Of a stretch of 64,000 nt of DNA, positions 50,236 to 58,850 are shown one piece after another (positions within the stretch are counted from its first letter, which is position 1; each line of letters begins with the position of its first letter). The notes beneath the pieces were generated by a model. That model was not told the origin of the DNA, did no database searches, and saw nothing but the letters and a program-made list of their open reading frames with translations. The DNA is from Poseidonocella sp. HB161398 (GTDB lineage Bacteria > Pseudomonadota > Alphaproteobacteria > Rhodobacterales > Rhodobacteraceae), in contig NZ_VATA01000008.1 of NCBI RefSeq assembly GCF_005870025.1, forward strand, positions 1-64,000. Reading direction: 5' to 3'. Made by a program: the position numbers and the translations under genes.

Positions 50236-51419
50236 CAGACCGCCTCCCCGATATGGTCGCGGATGTAGTCTGCCAGCTGCCAGACCGGCTTCTCCAGATG
50301 GCTCAGCCGCCCGGGCTGCGCCAGGCGCGAGGCCGCGCCGATCTGCTGGAGCGTGTTGACGCCCACATCCTCGCCCGCGATCACCGCGCCGTTCTCCTTG
50401 GCCCTGGCCATCATGTCCTGGAACTCCGGCAGTTCTGCGGCCTCGCGGCGCACGAGATGCAGCCGCACCCACCAGGTGTCATTGGCGCCGCGCGGCAGGA
50501 TCGAGGTCCAGCGCACCGCGTCGACCGAGGTGCCGATCAGGTTCATCGGGAAGACATGGTAGAGGTTGCCGGTGCGGATCTGCTCTTCGGACCAGCCGTC
50601 GAAGGGCGGCAGGCCGGATTGCAGGTTGGTCTCGGTCGGCAGGTCGGGGCGCAGCGGATGGCGCAGCGTGACGAAGGCCTGGTCGGGATCGGCCATGTCC
50701 TCGCCCCAGCTCAGCCGGCCGGGATTGTGCGGCTCCAGCGTCTTCGCATGGGCGCCGATATGGTGGTAGCACTCCATGAAGGTCTCCACCGCGATCTTCC
50801 AGTTGAACGGGCAGTGGAACTGGGTCTCGTAGCCGACGACCAGCTCGTCGACGGGGATGTTCGACCATTCCTCGATCATCCCGGCCATCTTCGGCGCCAG
50901 GGGCTCGGCATCGCCCGAGAAATTGATGTAGATGGTGCCCAGCACGATCTCGGAGCGGACCTCGGGCAGCTTCATCTTCTTCGGGTCGAAATTCCGCGCC
51001 TGCTCCATGAAGGGGGCGGCGCGCAGGTTGCCCTCCAGGTCGTAGCCCCAGCGGTGGAACGGGCAGGAGAACATCTTGGCATTGCCCGCGCCCTCGACGA
51101 CTGGCGCCCAGCGGTGCAGGCAGACGCGCGACAGGACGCGGATCCGGTCCTTGCCGCGGACGACGACCAGCGGCTCGCCCATCACCTCGATCGAGACATA
51201 GTCGCCGACTTCCGGCACCTGCGCGACATGGGCGACGGCCAGCCAGCCGGGGCGGAAGATGCGCTCGCATTCGAGCTGGAAGAACTCTTCCGAGGTGTAG
51301 GCGGCAGGCGGCAGGGTCTCGCTGTCTGCCAGGGTCTGTCCGCGTCCGGCATGGATGGCGCGCAGGATCTCGGGCAGCGCCGGGGCGGCCATGCTGCCGA
51401 TGGAGGCGTGATCGGTCAT
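50235..51419 (-). CDS. Rieske non-heme iron oxygenase, large subunit type
   Basis: A 394-residue oxygenase. The Rieske [2Fe-2S] site is C100-x-H102 (VCLHRW) and C119-x2-H122 (CPFHRW), with the usual 16-residue gap. The mononuclear iron site sits in ETFMECYHHIGAH, with His near 219-220 and 224. Family members of this type (GbcA, carnitine and stachydrine oxygenases) hydroxylate or N-demethylate quaternary amines, but aromatic-ring oxygenases also share the fold. GAGGA about 6 bases before ATG 51419 favours this start over ATG 51437. No ferredoxin reductase partner lies nearby, so electrons must come from elsewhere. Confidence 0.9.
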   Translation of the reverse strand: MTDHASIGSMAAPALPEILRAIHAGRGQTLADSETLPPAAYTSEEFFQLECERIFRPGWLAVAHVAQVPEVGDYVSIEVMGEPLVVVRGKDRIRVLSRVCLHRWAPVVEGAGNAKMFSCPFHRWGYDLEGNLRAAPFMEQARNFDPKKMKLPEVRSEIVLGTIYINFSGDAEPLAPKMAGMIEEWSNIPVDELVVGYETQFHCPFNWKIAVETFMECYHHIGAHAKTLEPHNPGRLSWGEDMADPDQAFVTLRHPLRPDLPTETNLQSGLPPFDGWSEEQIRTGNLYHVFPMNLIGTSVDAVRWTSILPRGANDTWWVRLHLVRREAAELPEFQDMMARAKENGAVIAGEDVGVNTLQQIGAASRLAQPGRLSHLEKPVWQLADYIRDHIGEAV

Positions 51420-51540
51420 CTGGGGTCCTCGTTTCACGATAGGTCCGGGCCGGGGGCCGCGGCTGGGCGCGGCGCCGTTGCGGCGCGGGCGGCCCTGGCA
51501 GGCGGCGGGTTTCCGGTCCGGGGCATCCGGGGGGCGGCCA

Positions 51541-52431
51541 TCAGGTGCCGCGCGGGCTGTGGCCGCGGTTGTAGTGGCGCTCGATCCGGGCCTGGAGCGC
51601 GGAGAGCACGCTGGTCGCGACCAGGTACCAGGCGCAGGCGACGAGCAGCAGCGGGATGGTCTGGAAGGTGCGCGAATAGATCGTCTGCACCGAATAGAGC
51701 AGGTCCCAGAGCGCGACGATCGAGACGATCGAGGTGTTCTTCAGCATGCCGATCGTCTGGTTGCCGGTCGGCGGCACGATGAAGCGCATCGCCTGGGGCA
51801 GGATGATCAGCCGCATGGTCTTGCCCGGGCCGAGCCCCATCGCCGCGGCGGCCTCGCGCTGGCCGCGGCCGACGCTTTCGAGCCCTGCGCGGACGATCTC
51901 GGCCATGTAGGCGCCCTCGTTCAGCCCCAGCCCGAGGATCGCCGCCGTGTAGGGGGTGATCAGGTCGTTGAAGGAGCCCTCGAAGAAGGTGATGCCGGTG
52001 AAGGGGATGCCGATCCCGTAGCGCGGATAGAGCGCGGCGAGGTTGTACCACAGGATCAGCTGCACCAGCACCGGCGTGCCGCGGAAGATCCACAGATAGC
52101 CCGCCGAGAAGGCGCGCAGCGGCAGCAGCGGCGAGACCCGCATGATCGCCAGCGCGATGCCCAGCACCACGCCGATTGCCATCGTCACCACCGTCAGCCA
52201 CAGCGTGGTGGCGAAGCCGCGCAGCACCACCGGGTCGAAGAGGTAGCGGCCGAAGACGTCCCACTGGAACCGCTCGTTGGTGGCGACATCCTGCAGCACG
52301 GCCAGCGCCAGGAACGCGAAGGCGATCCAGGCCAGCAGCTGGCGGCGGGGCAGGTGCCGCTTGCCCTCGGGCTTGGGCGGCGCCTTCTCGGGCAGCAGCG
52401 CATGGCGGACAAAGGCGGTCTGGCTCGTCAT
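51541..52431 (-). CDS. polar amino acid ABC importer permease (HisM/GlnP type)
   Basis: A 296-residue permease. A basic N-terminal tail leads to helices LAWIAFAFLALAVLQDVA, TLWLTVVTMAIGVVLGIALA and IPLLLVACAWYLVATSVL. The conserved RGTPVLVQLILWYN and SVGRGQREAAAAMGLGPGKT coupling loop identify the amino-acid transporter branch. It follows the binding-protein gene and precedes the Rieske gene. No partner ATPase or second permease gene is present here, so the ATPase must be shared or encoded elsewhere. Confidence 0.92.
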   Translation of the reverse strand: MTSQTAFVRHALLPEKAPPKPEGKRHLPRRQLLAWIAFAFLALAVLQDVATNERFQWDVFGRYLFDPVVLRGFATTLWLTVVTMAIGVVLGIALAIMRVSPLLPLRAFSAGYLWIFRGTPVLVQLILWYNLAALYPRYGIGIPFTGITFFEGSFNDLITPYTAAILGLGLNEGAYMAEIVRAGLESVGRGQREAAAAMGLGPGKTMRLIILPQAMRFIVPPTGNQTIGMLKNTSIVSIVALWDLLYSVQTIYSRTFQTIPLLLVACAWYLVATSVLSALQARIERHYNRGHSPRGT

Positions 52432-52456
52432 TGCGGGTCTCGGTCCAGGAAAAGCG

Positions 52457-52479
52457 GCCCGCCCCGGGCAGGGGCGGGC
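52457..52479 (-). terminator. intra-operon hairpin after the amino-acid binding-protein gene
   Basis: GCCCGCCCC and GGGGCGGGC make a perfect 9-bp stem with loop GGGCA, starting 9 bases downstream of the binding-protein stop on the minus strand. It has no T-run and likely stabilises the abundant binding-protein mRNA, as at 39893-39915. Confidence 0.6.
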
Positions 52480-52487
52480 GGAAGGGG

Positions 52488-53393
52488 TCAGTCGCGCGGA
52501 TTGGTGGTCGTCATGTTGATTCCGAACTCGTCGAGCGCGGCATGCGGGATGTCCCATTTCTCGAAGATCGCGTCATAGGTGCCGTTCTCGTCCAGCACCT
52601 TCAGCGAAGCGAGCAGCGCCTCGGCCAGCTCGGTATTTTCATGCGCCACGATCGCGCCGAGATAGTTCTGCTTCTCCAGCGGGTTGGCGATGGTCGCCAC
52701 TTCCACGGGGTTGTTCGCGCGGATTTCCTCGACCGCGCTGGCCGCGCTCAGCGTGAAATCGATGCGCCCCGCGAACAGCGCCAGCAGCACGGCGGATTGC
52801 TGCGGGTACTGGCCGATCTCCAGCGGCTCCAGGTCCTGCTCCTCGCACCAGGCCGAGAGCTGCTCCAGCTTGGAGACGAAATCGGTGCCGGTCTGCCCGG
52901 CCGAGGTCAGCCCGCAGAGCGAGGCCGGATCGCCCTCGGTGATCGCCTCGTTGTCGGCGAGGAAGTAGAAGGCATTGCCGTAGTCGAGGCTGGTATTGAC
53001 GAAGGTGACCACCTCCTCGCGCTCGACGCGGTCGGTGATGCATTCCATGGCCATGTCGTAGCGGCCGCCCTCGACCCCGGGGATCAGCCCGCCGAAATCG
53101 ATCGAGACCGGCGCGATGTCGGTGCCCAGCACCTGCGCCATGGCGTTCCACAGGTCGACCTCGAAGCCGACCATGGTGGTCCCGTCCTCGTCGAAGGACT
53201 GGCAGGGCGGATAGTTGGCGTCGGTCGCCAGGTCGATCTTGCCCTTCTCCTTGACGGAGGCGGGCAGCATCTCGTGCAGCTCGGGCACCGCCTCCTGGGC
53301 GGGGATGTCCTGGGCCAGGGCGGGCAGGGCGGCGGCAAGGGTCAGGCCGAGGCCCGCGAAAGTGGCTGCCTTGGTCAGTCTGAGGGAATTCAT
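52488..53393 (-). CDS. amino-acid ABC importer periplasmic binding protein
   Basis: A 301-residue protein with a signal peptide (KAATFAGLGLTLAAALPALA, cleaved after AxA). The family-3 solute-binding fold is shown by IDLATDANYPPCQSFDEDGT, MVGFEVDLWNAMAQVLG and the later YDMAMECITDRVEREEVVTF, in which the CITDRxER block matches the amino-acid-contacting loop. GAGAAG about 6 bases before ATG 53393 is preferred to ATG 53408. It feeds the neighbouring permease and marks the operon's substrate as an amino acid or close derivative. Confidence 0.93.
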   Translation of the reverse strand: MNSLRLTKAATFAGLGLTLAAALPALAQDIPAQEAVPELHEMLPASVKEKGKIDLATDANYPPCQSFDEDGTTMVGFEVDLWNAMAQVLGTDIAPVSIDFGGLIPGVEGGRYDMAMECITDRVEREEVVTFVNTSLDYGNAFYFLADNEAITEGDPASLCGLTSAGQTGTDFVSKLEQLSAWCEEQDLEPLEIGQYPQQSAVLLALFAGRIDFTLSAASAVEEIRANNPVEVATIANPLEKQNYLGAIVAHENTELAEALLASLKVLDENGTYDAIFEKWDIPHAALDEFGINMTTTNPRD

Positions 53394-53447
53394 GTCAGTC
53401 TTCTCCATGCTGGACGGGGTGCCACGCCGGGGCGTGTGCGGTCTTTT

Positions 53448-53465
53448 TTTGAATTGTGGTTCAAG
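53448..53465. promoter_or_regulatory. palindromic operator TTTGAA-N6-TTCAAG
   Basis: TTTGAATTGTGGTTCAAG begins 55 bases upstream of the binding-protein start codon (53393). Its arms match those of the site at 53818-53835, so one regulator probably binds both. The TetR protein encoded at 46225-46875 is the nearest candidate. Confidence 0.65.
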
Positions 53466-53817
53466 TCATGGCGGCGAGCGGTTTTGCCGGGCAAGGCTTC
53501 CGCGAGGAGGCCCCGACGGAAACTGCGCGCATTCCCGATCTGCCCAATCCGTGAGCGGTTTGATGCGCCGAATTTGCGAAAATTGCGCGAAGTTTGACGA
53601 ATTCGTGGCATATTCGCCAAGCTTATGGGTTTCACCGATTATTTTATGACGATATGAGCCGATTCTGCCGCCCGACCGGCGCGGCCCGCTCCGGCGGGAT
53701 TTGCCCAATTTTCGATCTTTTGCGCCGAACCCTCGCAATCTCCACGATATTTCAGAGATATAGCGGTGCTCCGCGCGCCGTGTTGCCGTCCAGGAGACCG
53801 CGATTTTCAAGTTTTGG

Positions 53818-53835
53818 TTTGAATAGAAGTTCAAA
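53818..53835. promoter_or_regulatory. palindromic operator TTTGAA-N6-TTCAAA
   Basis: TTTGAATAGAAGTTCAAA is a perfect 6+6 palindrome 65 bases upstream of the plus-strand operon start (53900). With the matching site at 53448 it flanks the divergent region nearly symmetrically. Confidence 0.68.
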
Positions 53836-53899
53836 TCATCTCATGAATGCCGGAAACGGCGCCCGGCAAGGCGCCCCCTCACCGACAAGGAGAAGCTGC

Positions 53900-54382
53900 A
53901 TGACACTGGACGAGGCCATTGCCCGTTTCGAAGCCGAGCGGGAGAAGATCTGGTTCGAATCGCCGAAGGACATCGAGGCGCTCGGCCGCGGCGAGGTTCC
54001 GCGCGGCACCGGCGCCCGCGGCCAGTACCTGTCGACGATCATCTTCGCCGAGGGCGAGGCGCGCACCTTCGCCGACGAGATGCTCTGGGGCATCATCCGG
54101 GTCTGCGAGGACACCGAGGCCGACCTGAAGACCCTGCAGGCGCTGATCGACCAGATCATCGGCTACAAGGCGTCCTTCTTCGACTTCGTCTCGATCCCCT
54201 CCGCGGCCGAGATGACCCGGCTCTATGTCGACGCCTCGAAGCTCTGCGAGACCACCGACGACCTCAACCGCCTGACCCAGGCCGCGCTCGGCTATGCCAA
54301 CCGGCTGCACATGTGGGTCGACTACATCCTGCCCTGGGGGCTCGGGAACGCCTTCCCCCGCAAGAAACCTGCCACTGCCTGA
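53900..54382 (+). CDS. small helical protein resembling the cucumopine-synthase C-terminal domain
   Basis: A 160-residue all-helical protein ([60 protein letters not shown]) ending in a tryptophan-rich [16 protein letters not shown]. This matches my memory of the helical bundle that follows the cyclophilin-like domain in cucumopine synthase, and its direct neighbour is a DUF3830 protein of that fold. AAGGAG lies about 8 bases before the ATG. It starts 65 bases downstream of the operator at 53818. The assignment is moderate; on its own it could be a helical subunit of unknown function. Confidence 0.6.
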   Translation: MTLDEAIARFEAEREKIWFESPKDIEALGRGEVPRGTGARGQYLSTIIFAEGEARTFADEMLWGIIRVCEDTEADLKTLQALIDQIIGYKASFFDFVSIPSAAEMTRLYVDASKLCETTDDLNRLTQAALGYANRLHMWVDYILPWGLGNAFPRKKPATA

Positions 54383-54397
54383 GCCCGAGGACGACCC

Positions 54398-54823
54398 ATG
54401 CACCTGATCCTGAGCATCGACGACAAAGACATCTGCAAGATCGAAGTCTGGGAGGACAAGGTTCCCCAGCTCTGCGAGCAGTTCCGCCAGAAGCTGCCGA
54501 TGACCTCCATGCTGCAGCACGGCAAGCTGCTCGGCGACCTGATCTTCTTCACCATGCCGATCGTCGCCCCATGGGAGAACAAGTACCTGACCGAAGAGGT
54601 CGGGGCCGAGCGCAAGGCGAAATACGGCAGCCCCGCGGGCGGCGTCTGCTTCTACTCGCCGCGCCAGCAGTTCTGCGTCGTCTATGGCGACGAGGCCTCC
54701 GACGAGCCGCTGCCGATCTCGTATATCGGCGAAGTGGTCGAGGGCTCGCTGGAGCTGAAGGTCGCCGGGCTGGAGACCTGGTTCGACCAGAGCCGCCGCG
54801 TCACCCTGCGCATCGCCGCCTGA
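54398..54823 (+). CDS. DUF3830 cyclophilin-like protein
   Basis: A 141-residue beta-rich protein. [40 protein letters not shown] and [20 protein letters not shown] follow the DUF3830 layout, a cyclophilin-like family whose nearest known enzyme is cucumopine synthase, which joins histidine and 2-oxoglutarate by ring closure. It lies 15 bases after the helical protein, so the pair may form one enzyme from two chains. Its own catalytic residues are not established. Confidence 0.7.
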   Translation: MHLILSIDDKDICKIEVWEDKVPQLCEQFRQKLPMTSMLQHGKLLGDLIFFTMPIVAPWENKYLTEEVGAERKAKYGSPAGGVCFYSPRQQFCVVYGDEASDEPLPISYIGEVVEGSLELKVAGLETWFDQSRRVTLRIAA

Positions 54824-54846
54824 TCCGGACGCGAAGGAGAGCCGCA

Positions 54847-56214
54847 ATGGCAGAACTTACCGACGACGCGCTGAGCGAGCTGCAGGCCGCGCTGGAGGCC
54901 AAGGGCATCCGCTACCTGATGGGCGCCTATGTCGACATCCACGGCGTCCAGAAGGGCAAGGTCGTGCCGGTCGGCCACCTGAAGCACATGGCCCACGGCT
55001 CCGAGCGCTACACCGGCTATGCGCTCGACGGGCTGGGCCAGGCGCCTTCGGATGACGAGATCACCTCGGTCCCGGATTTCGGCCACATCATCCAGCTGCC
55101 CTGGGAGCCCAAGGTCGCCTGGATGCCGGCCGACAACCACTTCCAGGGCGCGCCCTATCCGCTGTCGACGCGCAACGTGCTGAAATCCGTGCTGGCCGAG
55201 GCGGAGGCGATGGGCTTCGGCTTCAATCTCGGGATCGAGGCGGAGATCTTCCTGCTGAGGAAGGAGGCCGACGGCACGCTCTCGGTGCCGACCGAGAACG
55301 ACACGCTGGTCAAGCCCTGCTACGACCTGCGCAGCTTCATGGACAATTTCGGCTGGCTCGACCGCATGGCCGGGACCATCGACGCCCTCGGCTGGGATCT
55401 CTACTCCTTCGACCACGAGGACGCGAACGGCCAGTTCGAATTCGACTTCCGCTTCGCCGACGCGCTGACCATGGCGGACCGCTTCACCTTCTTCCGGATG
55501 ATGGCCAAGCACTATGCCGAGGAAGAGGGGCTGATCGCCACCACCATGCCCAAGCCCTTCGCCGACAAGACCGGCAATGGCGCGCATTTCAACATGTCGC
55601 TCTTCGATCTGGAGACCGGCGCCAATGTCTTCGCCTGCGATCCCGCCGACGATCCGCGCGGGCTGGGCCTGACCGAGACGGGCTACCATTTCATCGGCGG
55701 CATCCTGCGCCATGGCCGCGCGCTCTGCGCGACCTTCGCGCCGACGGTCAACAGCTACAAGCGGCTCGTGCGCCAGGGCGCGATGGCCGGCTTCAGCTGG
55801 GCGCCGGTCTTCAACTCCTACGGCTCGAACAACCGCACCAACTCGGTGCGCATCCCGCAGGGCGGCGGCCGCTGCGAGAGCCGCAATGCCGATGGCGCGG
55901 TGAACCCCTATCTCGCCGCGGCGATGGCGCTGGCCGCCGGGCTCGAGGGCGTGCGCGAGAAGATCGACCCGGGCAGCCCGAACGAGGACAACCTCTACGA
56001 GCTGACCGACGCCGAGCGCGCCGAGCGCGGCATCGACTTCCTGCCGCAGAACCTGCTGGAGGCGGTCGCGGCCTTCGATGCCGATCCGCTGACGGAGAAG
56101 GTGCTGGGCGCGGAGCTGAAGGCGGAATTCGTGCGCTACAAGACAGACGAGTGGAACGAGTACCATCTCGCCGTCTCCGCCTGGGAGACCGCGCGCTACA
56201 GCCACATGTTCTGA
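54847..56214 (+). CDS. glnT: type III glutamine synthetase family protein, GlnT
   Basis: A 455-residue ATP-dependent ligase of the GlnT/gamma-glutamylmethylamide-synthetase branch. The N-terminal half has [20 protein letters not shown] and [10 protein letters not shown], and the metal/ATP site region includes [24 protein letters not shown] and [39 protein letters not shown] is the conserved C-terminal glutamate-binding block. AAGGAG lies about 8 bases upstream of the ATG. Relatives join glutamate to ammonia or small amines, so here it may cap or release an amine from the pathway. Whether it makes glutamine or a gamma-glutamyl conjugate is not decidable from sequence. Confidence 0.92.
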   Translation: MAELTDDALSELQAALEAKGIRYLMGAYVDIHGVQKGKVVPVGHLKHMAHGSERYTGYALDGLGQAPSDDEITSVPDFGHIIQLPWEPKVAWMPADNHFQGAPYPLSTRNVLKSVLAEAEAMGFGFNLGIEAEIFLLRKEADGTLSVPTENDTLVKPCYDLRSFMDNFGWLDRMAGTIDALGWDLYSFDHEDANGQFEFDFRFADALTMADRFTFFRMMAKHYAEEEGLIATTMPKPFADKTGNGAHFNMSLFDLETGANVFACDPADDPRGLGLTETGYHFIGGILRHGRALCATFAPTVNSYKRLVRQGAMAGFSWAPVFNSYGSNNRTNSVRIPQGGGRCESRNADGAVNPYLAAAMALAAGLEGVREKIDPGSPNEDNLYELTDAERAERGIDFLPQNLLEAVAAFDADPLTEKVLGAELKAEFVRYKTDEWNEYHLAVSAWETARYSHMF

Positions 56215-57203
56215 TGCTGCCGCCGCTCGAGCGACTGGAGCTGGGCGATCTCCCGCTTTCGGGCGGGGGCGTCCTGCCCGGCGCGGTGCTGACCTACCGC
56301 GTCTGGGGGCGGCCCGCGGGGTCCGGCGGCGCGGTGCTGGTCCCCAGCCACTATACCGGCACCTCCGCCTCGCCCGCGGGGATGATCGGGCCGGGCCGCG
56401 CGCTCGACCCGGAGCGGCTCTGCATCATCGCCGCCGACATGTTCGGCAACGGCAATGCGAGCTCGCCCAGCCATCGCTCCGGCCCGGCGGCGCGGCTGGC
56501 CTTTCCGCGGGTGTCGATCGCCGACAACGTGGCGGCCCAGGCGCGGCTTCTCTCCCATCTCGGCATCGCCCGGCTGCGGCTGGTCTATGGCTGGTCGATG
56601 GGCGCGATCCAGGCCTGGCACTGGGCGGCGCTGCATCCCGATCAAGTCGACGCGATCCTGCCGGTCTGCGGCGCCACCGGCTGCTGGCCCCTGAACGGGG
56701 TCTTCCTCGACGGGCTCAGGACGGTCCTGCGCGCCGATCCGGCTTTCCGCGAGGGCCTGGCGCGGCCCGAGGCTGCGCTGCGCGCCTTCGCCCGGGTCTA
56801 TGCCGGCTGGGCCTATTCGGACGCCTTCTGGCGCGACCGGCTCTGGCAGGGGCTGGGCTTCGCCTCTGCGGAGGCGCTGCTCCAGTGGTGGGAGGAGGAC
56901 CATCTGGCCTGGGACGCGCTCGATCTGGCGGCGGTGCTGGAGACCTGGGCCGCGGCCGACCCGGCCGCGCTGGCACCGCACCTTCCGGGCATCCGCGCCC
57001 GCGTGATCGCCATGCCCTGCGATACCGACCGCTATTTCACCCTGGCCGAGAACCGGCTGGAGACGGCGGCCCTGCCCGGAGCGGAGCTGCGCCCGCTGCG
57101 CTCGGATCTGGGCCATGTCGCCGGGGCGCCGGGCCGCCACGCCGCCGAGACCGCCCGGATCGAGGCCGCCATCGCCGAATTGCTCGCCCCTCCGCCGGGG
57201 TAG
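56214..57203 (+). CDS. alpha/beta-hydrolase, MetX (homoserine acetyltransferase)-like
   Basis: A 329-residue alpha/beta-hydrolase. LVYGWSMGAIQAWHWAALHP carries the nucleophile elbow (GWSMG), and the C-terminal LRSDLGHVAG supplies the catalytic histidine; the acid is likely the aspartate in MPCDTDRYF. The layout (VLVPSHYTGTSAS early, LSHLGIARLRLVYGWSMG) fits the MetX-like acyltransferase branch, but the acyl-CoA-binding features are not clear. Its ATG overlaps the GlnT stop (TGATG), so it is coupled to the pathway. Hydrolysis of an amide or ester is as likely as acyl transfer. Confidence 0.85.
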   Translation: MLPPLERLELGDLPLSGGGVLPGAVLTYRVWGRPAGSGGAVLVPSHYTGTSASPAGMIGPGRALDPERLCIIAADMFGNGNASSPSHRSGPAARLAFPRVSIADNVAAQARLLSHLGIARLRLVYGWSMGAIQAWHWAALHPDQVDAILPVCGATGCWPLNGVFLDGLRTVLRADPAFREGLARPEAALRAFARVYAGWAYSDAFWRDRLWQGLGFASAEALLQWWEEDHLAWDALDLAAVLETWAAADPAALAPHLPGIRARVIAMPCDTDRYFTLAENRLETAALPGAELRPLRSDLGHVAGAPGRHAAETARIEAAIAELLAPPPG

Positions 57204-58298
57204 CGGGGGCCGGTACGGCTTTGGACAGCTTGCGCCAAACCCTTGGAGCCCGCGGTATCCGGCCGATGGCTGCAGCCGGGCGGGAACCGTGCCTATTGCT
57301 TGGCGAAGGGCACGCTCCGTTTCACGCCGCCTAGGCCCACCGCAGCGATCCGCTGGCCCCGCAGGACGGCGCGGCCGGGCGCAGGGCCCGGCGCGCCAGG
57401 TCTGCCACTCGCGCTTGACCGCACCCGACGGCAAAGGCGCTCCGACAGGTCTCTGTCGGGGCACGTGTTCGGACAGGTGGCGCCAATACGCTGCCAATAC
57501 GTGCGGAGAGGCCATCAAAGGAGGCGTCCGGGACGTCGCTACCAAGGGAACCGCATCTGGCAGGCTGCTGAAAATGGAACTTGGCAGGCTGGTGAAAAGT
57601 CCGTTTGGCCGAGCTGCTGGGGCAAGACTGGACCAATCGTCCAGAAAGCGGCTGGACTTGCCGATCTCTGAAGAAACCACCTGACCAGATCCGGAACAAA
57701 TTCCTCCACAGCGAGGCCCTGGGTTCCCTTTTCGCCAGCCTGTCAGCGCCTTGCCGCGGAGGAAATCGTTCCAGTTCCGGCAAGGACCGCCCCCGGGATC
57801 GAACAAGTCCCGCCGCCTTCGGGACCTGCTGCTGACCTACGTGGCGGAACCGGCATTTTCGGCGCCCAGCCCGATGCAGCCAATGCGGCTCCCCGAAGCA
57901 GCAGAGATCCGGCCGGCTCAGGGGCGCGTTTCCGGCCCGGGTCCAGCCTGTTAGCGGAACCGGCTTTTCCTGTACCCTGCCAAGTGTGCCCGCCGGACAC
58001 CGCCGGAAGCTCCGTGCCCCGGGGACAGAGCCCGGGGCTGAACGGGAGCACAGACAGCGTGCCGCTTCTGCCCGTCTCCCGGGTGCAAGCGTCGCTGTCC
58101 TGCGGAGGGTGGCCGGTGCGCGCCGAGCGGGGCAGCGCCGCTGGCGAAGCAGGCCGTGCCGCTGTGCCCCTGCCGGTCGGACCGCGGTCTGCGACGCCGT
58201 TTCCGGTCCGGATCCCGCAGATTGACAGGCGCGCGGTTCCGCGCTCTCCTCGCAGTTGCGGGGAGGGTTGGGCCCCGTGCCGGATCCCCTGATTTGCC
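57204..58298. other. gene-poor stretch of about 1.1 kb
   Basis: No gene with family support was found on either strand; long open frames here lack recognisable motifs. The stretch is GC-rich and contains two abutting 24-bp units at 57559-57606 (listed separately). It may be the remnant of an inserted element between two unrelated gene clusters, plus the promoter of the 58299 operon. Confidence 0.5.
57559..57606. repeat. two abutting 24-bp direct repeats
   Basis: The units are 57559-57582 and 57583-57606, starting GGCAGGCTGCTGAAAA and GGCAGGCTGGTGAAAA. Abutting repeats with a CTGNTGAAAA core resemble the terminal repeats of IS21-type elements, but no transposase gene is present, so the identity is tentative. 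Confidence 0.45.
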
Positions 58299-58850
58299 AT
58301 GACCGACGCCATTCCTCCCGCGCGTGCCGATGACGAGATCGCGGCCTTCCGCATGGCCGGGCGCCCCGGCGGCGCGCCGCTGACCGCCGATATCGCCGCC
58401 TTCCTGGAGGCCGGGCAGACCGTCGCGCTGGCGGCGGGCGGGCGCGGGGACTATCCGGTCTGCGCCATGGGCATCGGCTGCCGCGTGCTCTGCCCGGCGC
58501 CCGGCACCCTGCTGATCCGCGTCTACCTGGCCGCCGCCGCCAATGCCGCACTGCTTGCACGGGTGCGGGCGGGCGGCTCGGTCGGCGCGACCCTGACCGG
58601 GGTCGATCACCGCTCGATCCAGCTCAAGGCCGCCCATGGCCGGCTCGTCCCGACGGGCGCGGAGGAGATCGCGCTCCTCCATCGCCAGGTCGCGGCGCAT
58701 CGCGACTGGCTGGAGATCGTCGGCTTCCCGCGCGACTTCGCCGAGACGCTGACCTGCTTCGCCGATGACGACGTCGCCTGCATCGAATTCCTGCCCGAGC
58801 GGGTCTATGTCCAGACCCCGGGGCCCGGCGCGGGGAGTCGGCTGGAATGA
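58299..58850 (+). CDS. pyridoxamine 5'-phosphate oxidase-like flavin protein
   Basis: A 183-residue protein of the split-barrel PNPOx-like superfamily (FLEAGQTVALAAGGRGDYPV, LIRVYLAAAANAALLARVRA, GVDHRSIQLKAAHGRLVP). Such proteins bind FMN or a related cofactor and range from oxidases to heme-handling and sensory roles. The C-terminal VACIEFLPERVYVQTPGPGA is typical of a subgroup often found near GAF-domain partners. Its stop overlaps the next gene's start (ATGA), so the two are coupled. Real substrate or ligand unknown. Confidence 0.75.
   Translation: MTDAIPPARADDEIAAFRMAGRPGGAPLTADIAAFLEAGQTVALAAGGRGDYPVCAMGIGCRVLCPAPGTLLIRVYLAAAANAALLARVRAGGSVGATLTGVDHRSIQLKAAHGRLVPTGAEEIALLHRQVAAHRDWLEIVGFPRDFAETLTCFADDDVACIEFLPERVYVQTPGPGAGSRLE

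Larger units (their letters stand above)
53394..53899. other. divergent promoter region of the Rieske/GlnT cluster
   Basis: About 0.5 kb separates the binding-protein gene (minus) from the cucumopine-synthase-like gene (plus). It is more AT-rich than the flanks and contains two matched palindromes near its ends, described separately. Short open frames here have no family support. It probably holds two promoters with overlapping regulation. Confidence 0.6.

Noticed and set aside
57992-58007. 16-base match to bases 2-17 (GCCGGACACCGCCGGA)
   Set aside because: In a GC-rich 64-kb window one such match is expected by chance, and the flanking bases do not continue the identity.
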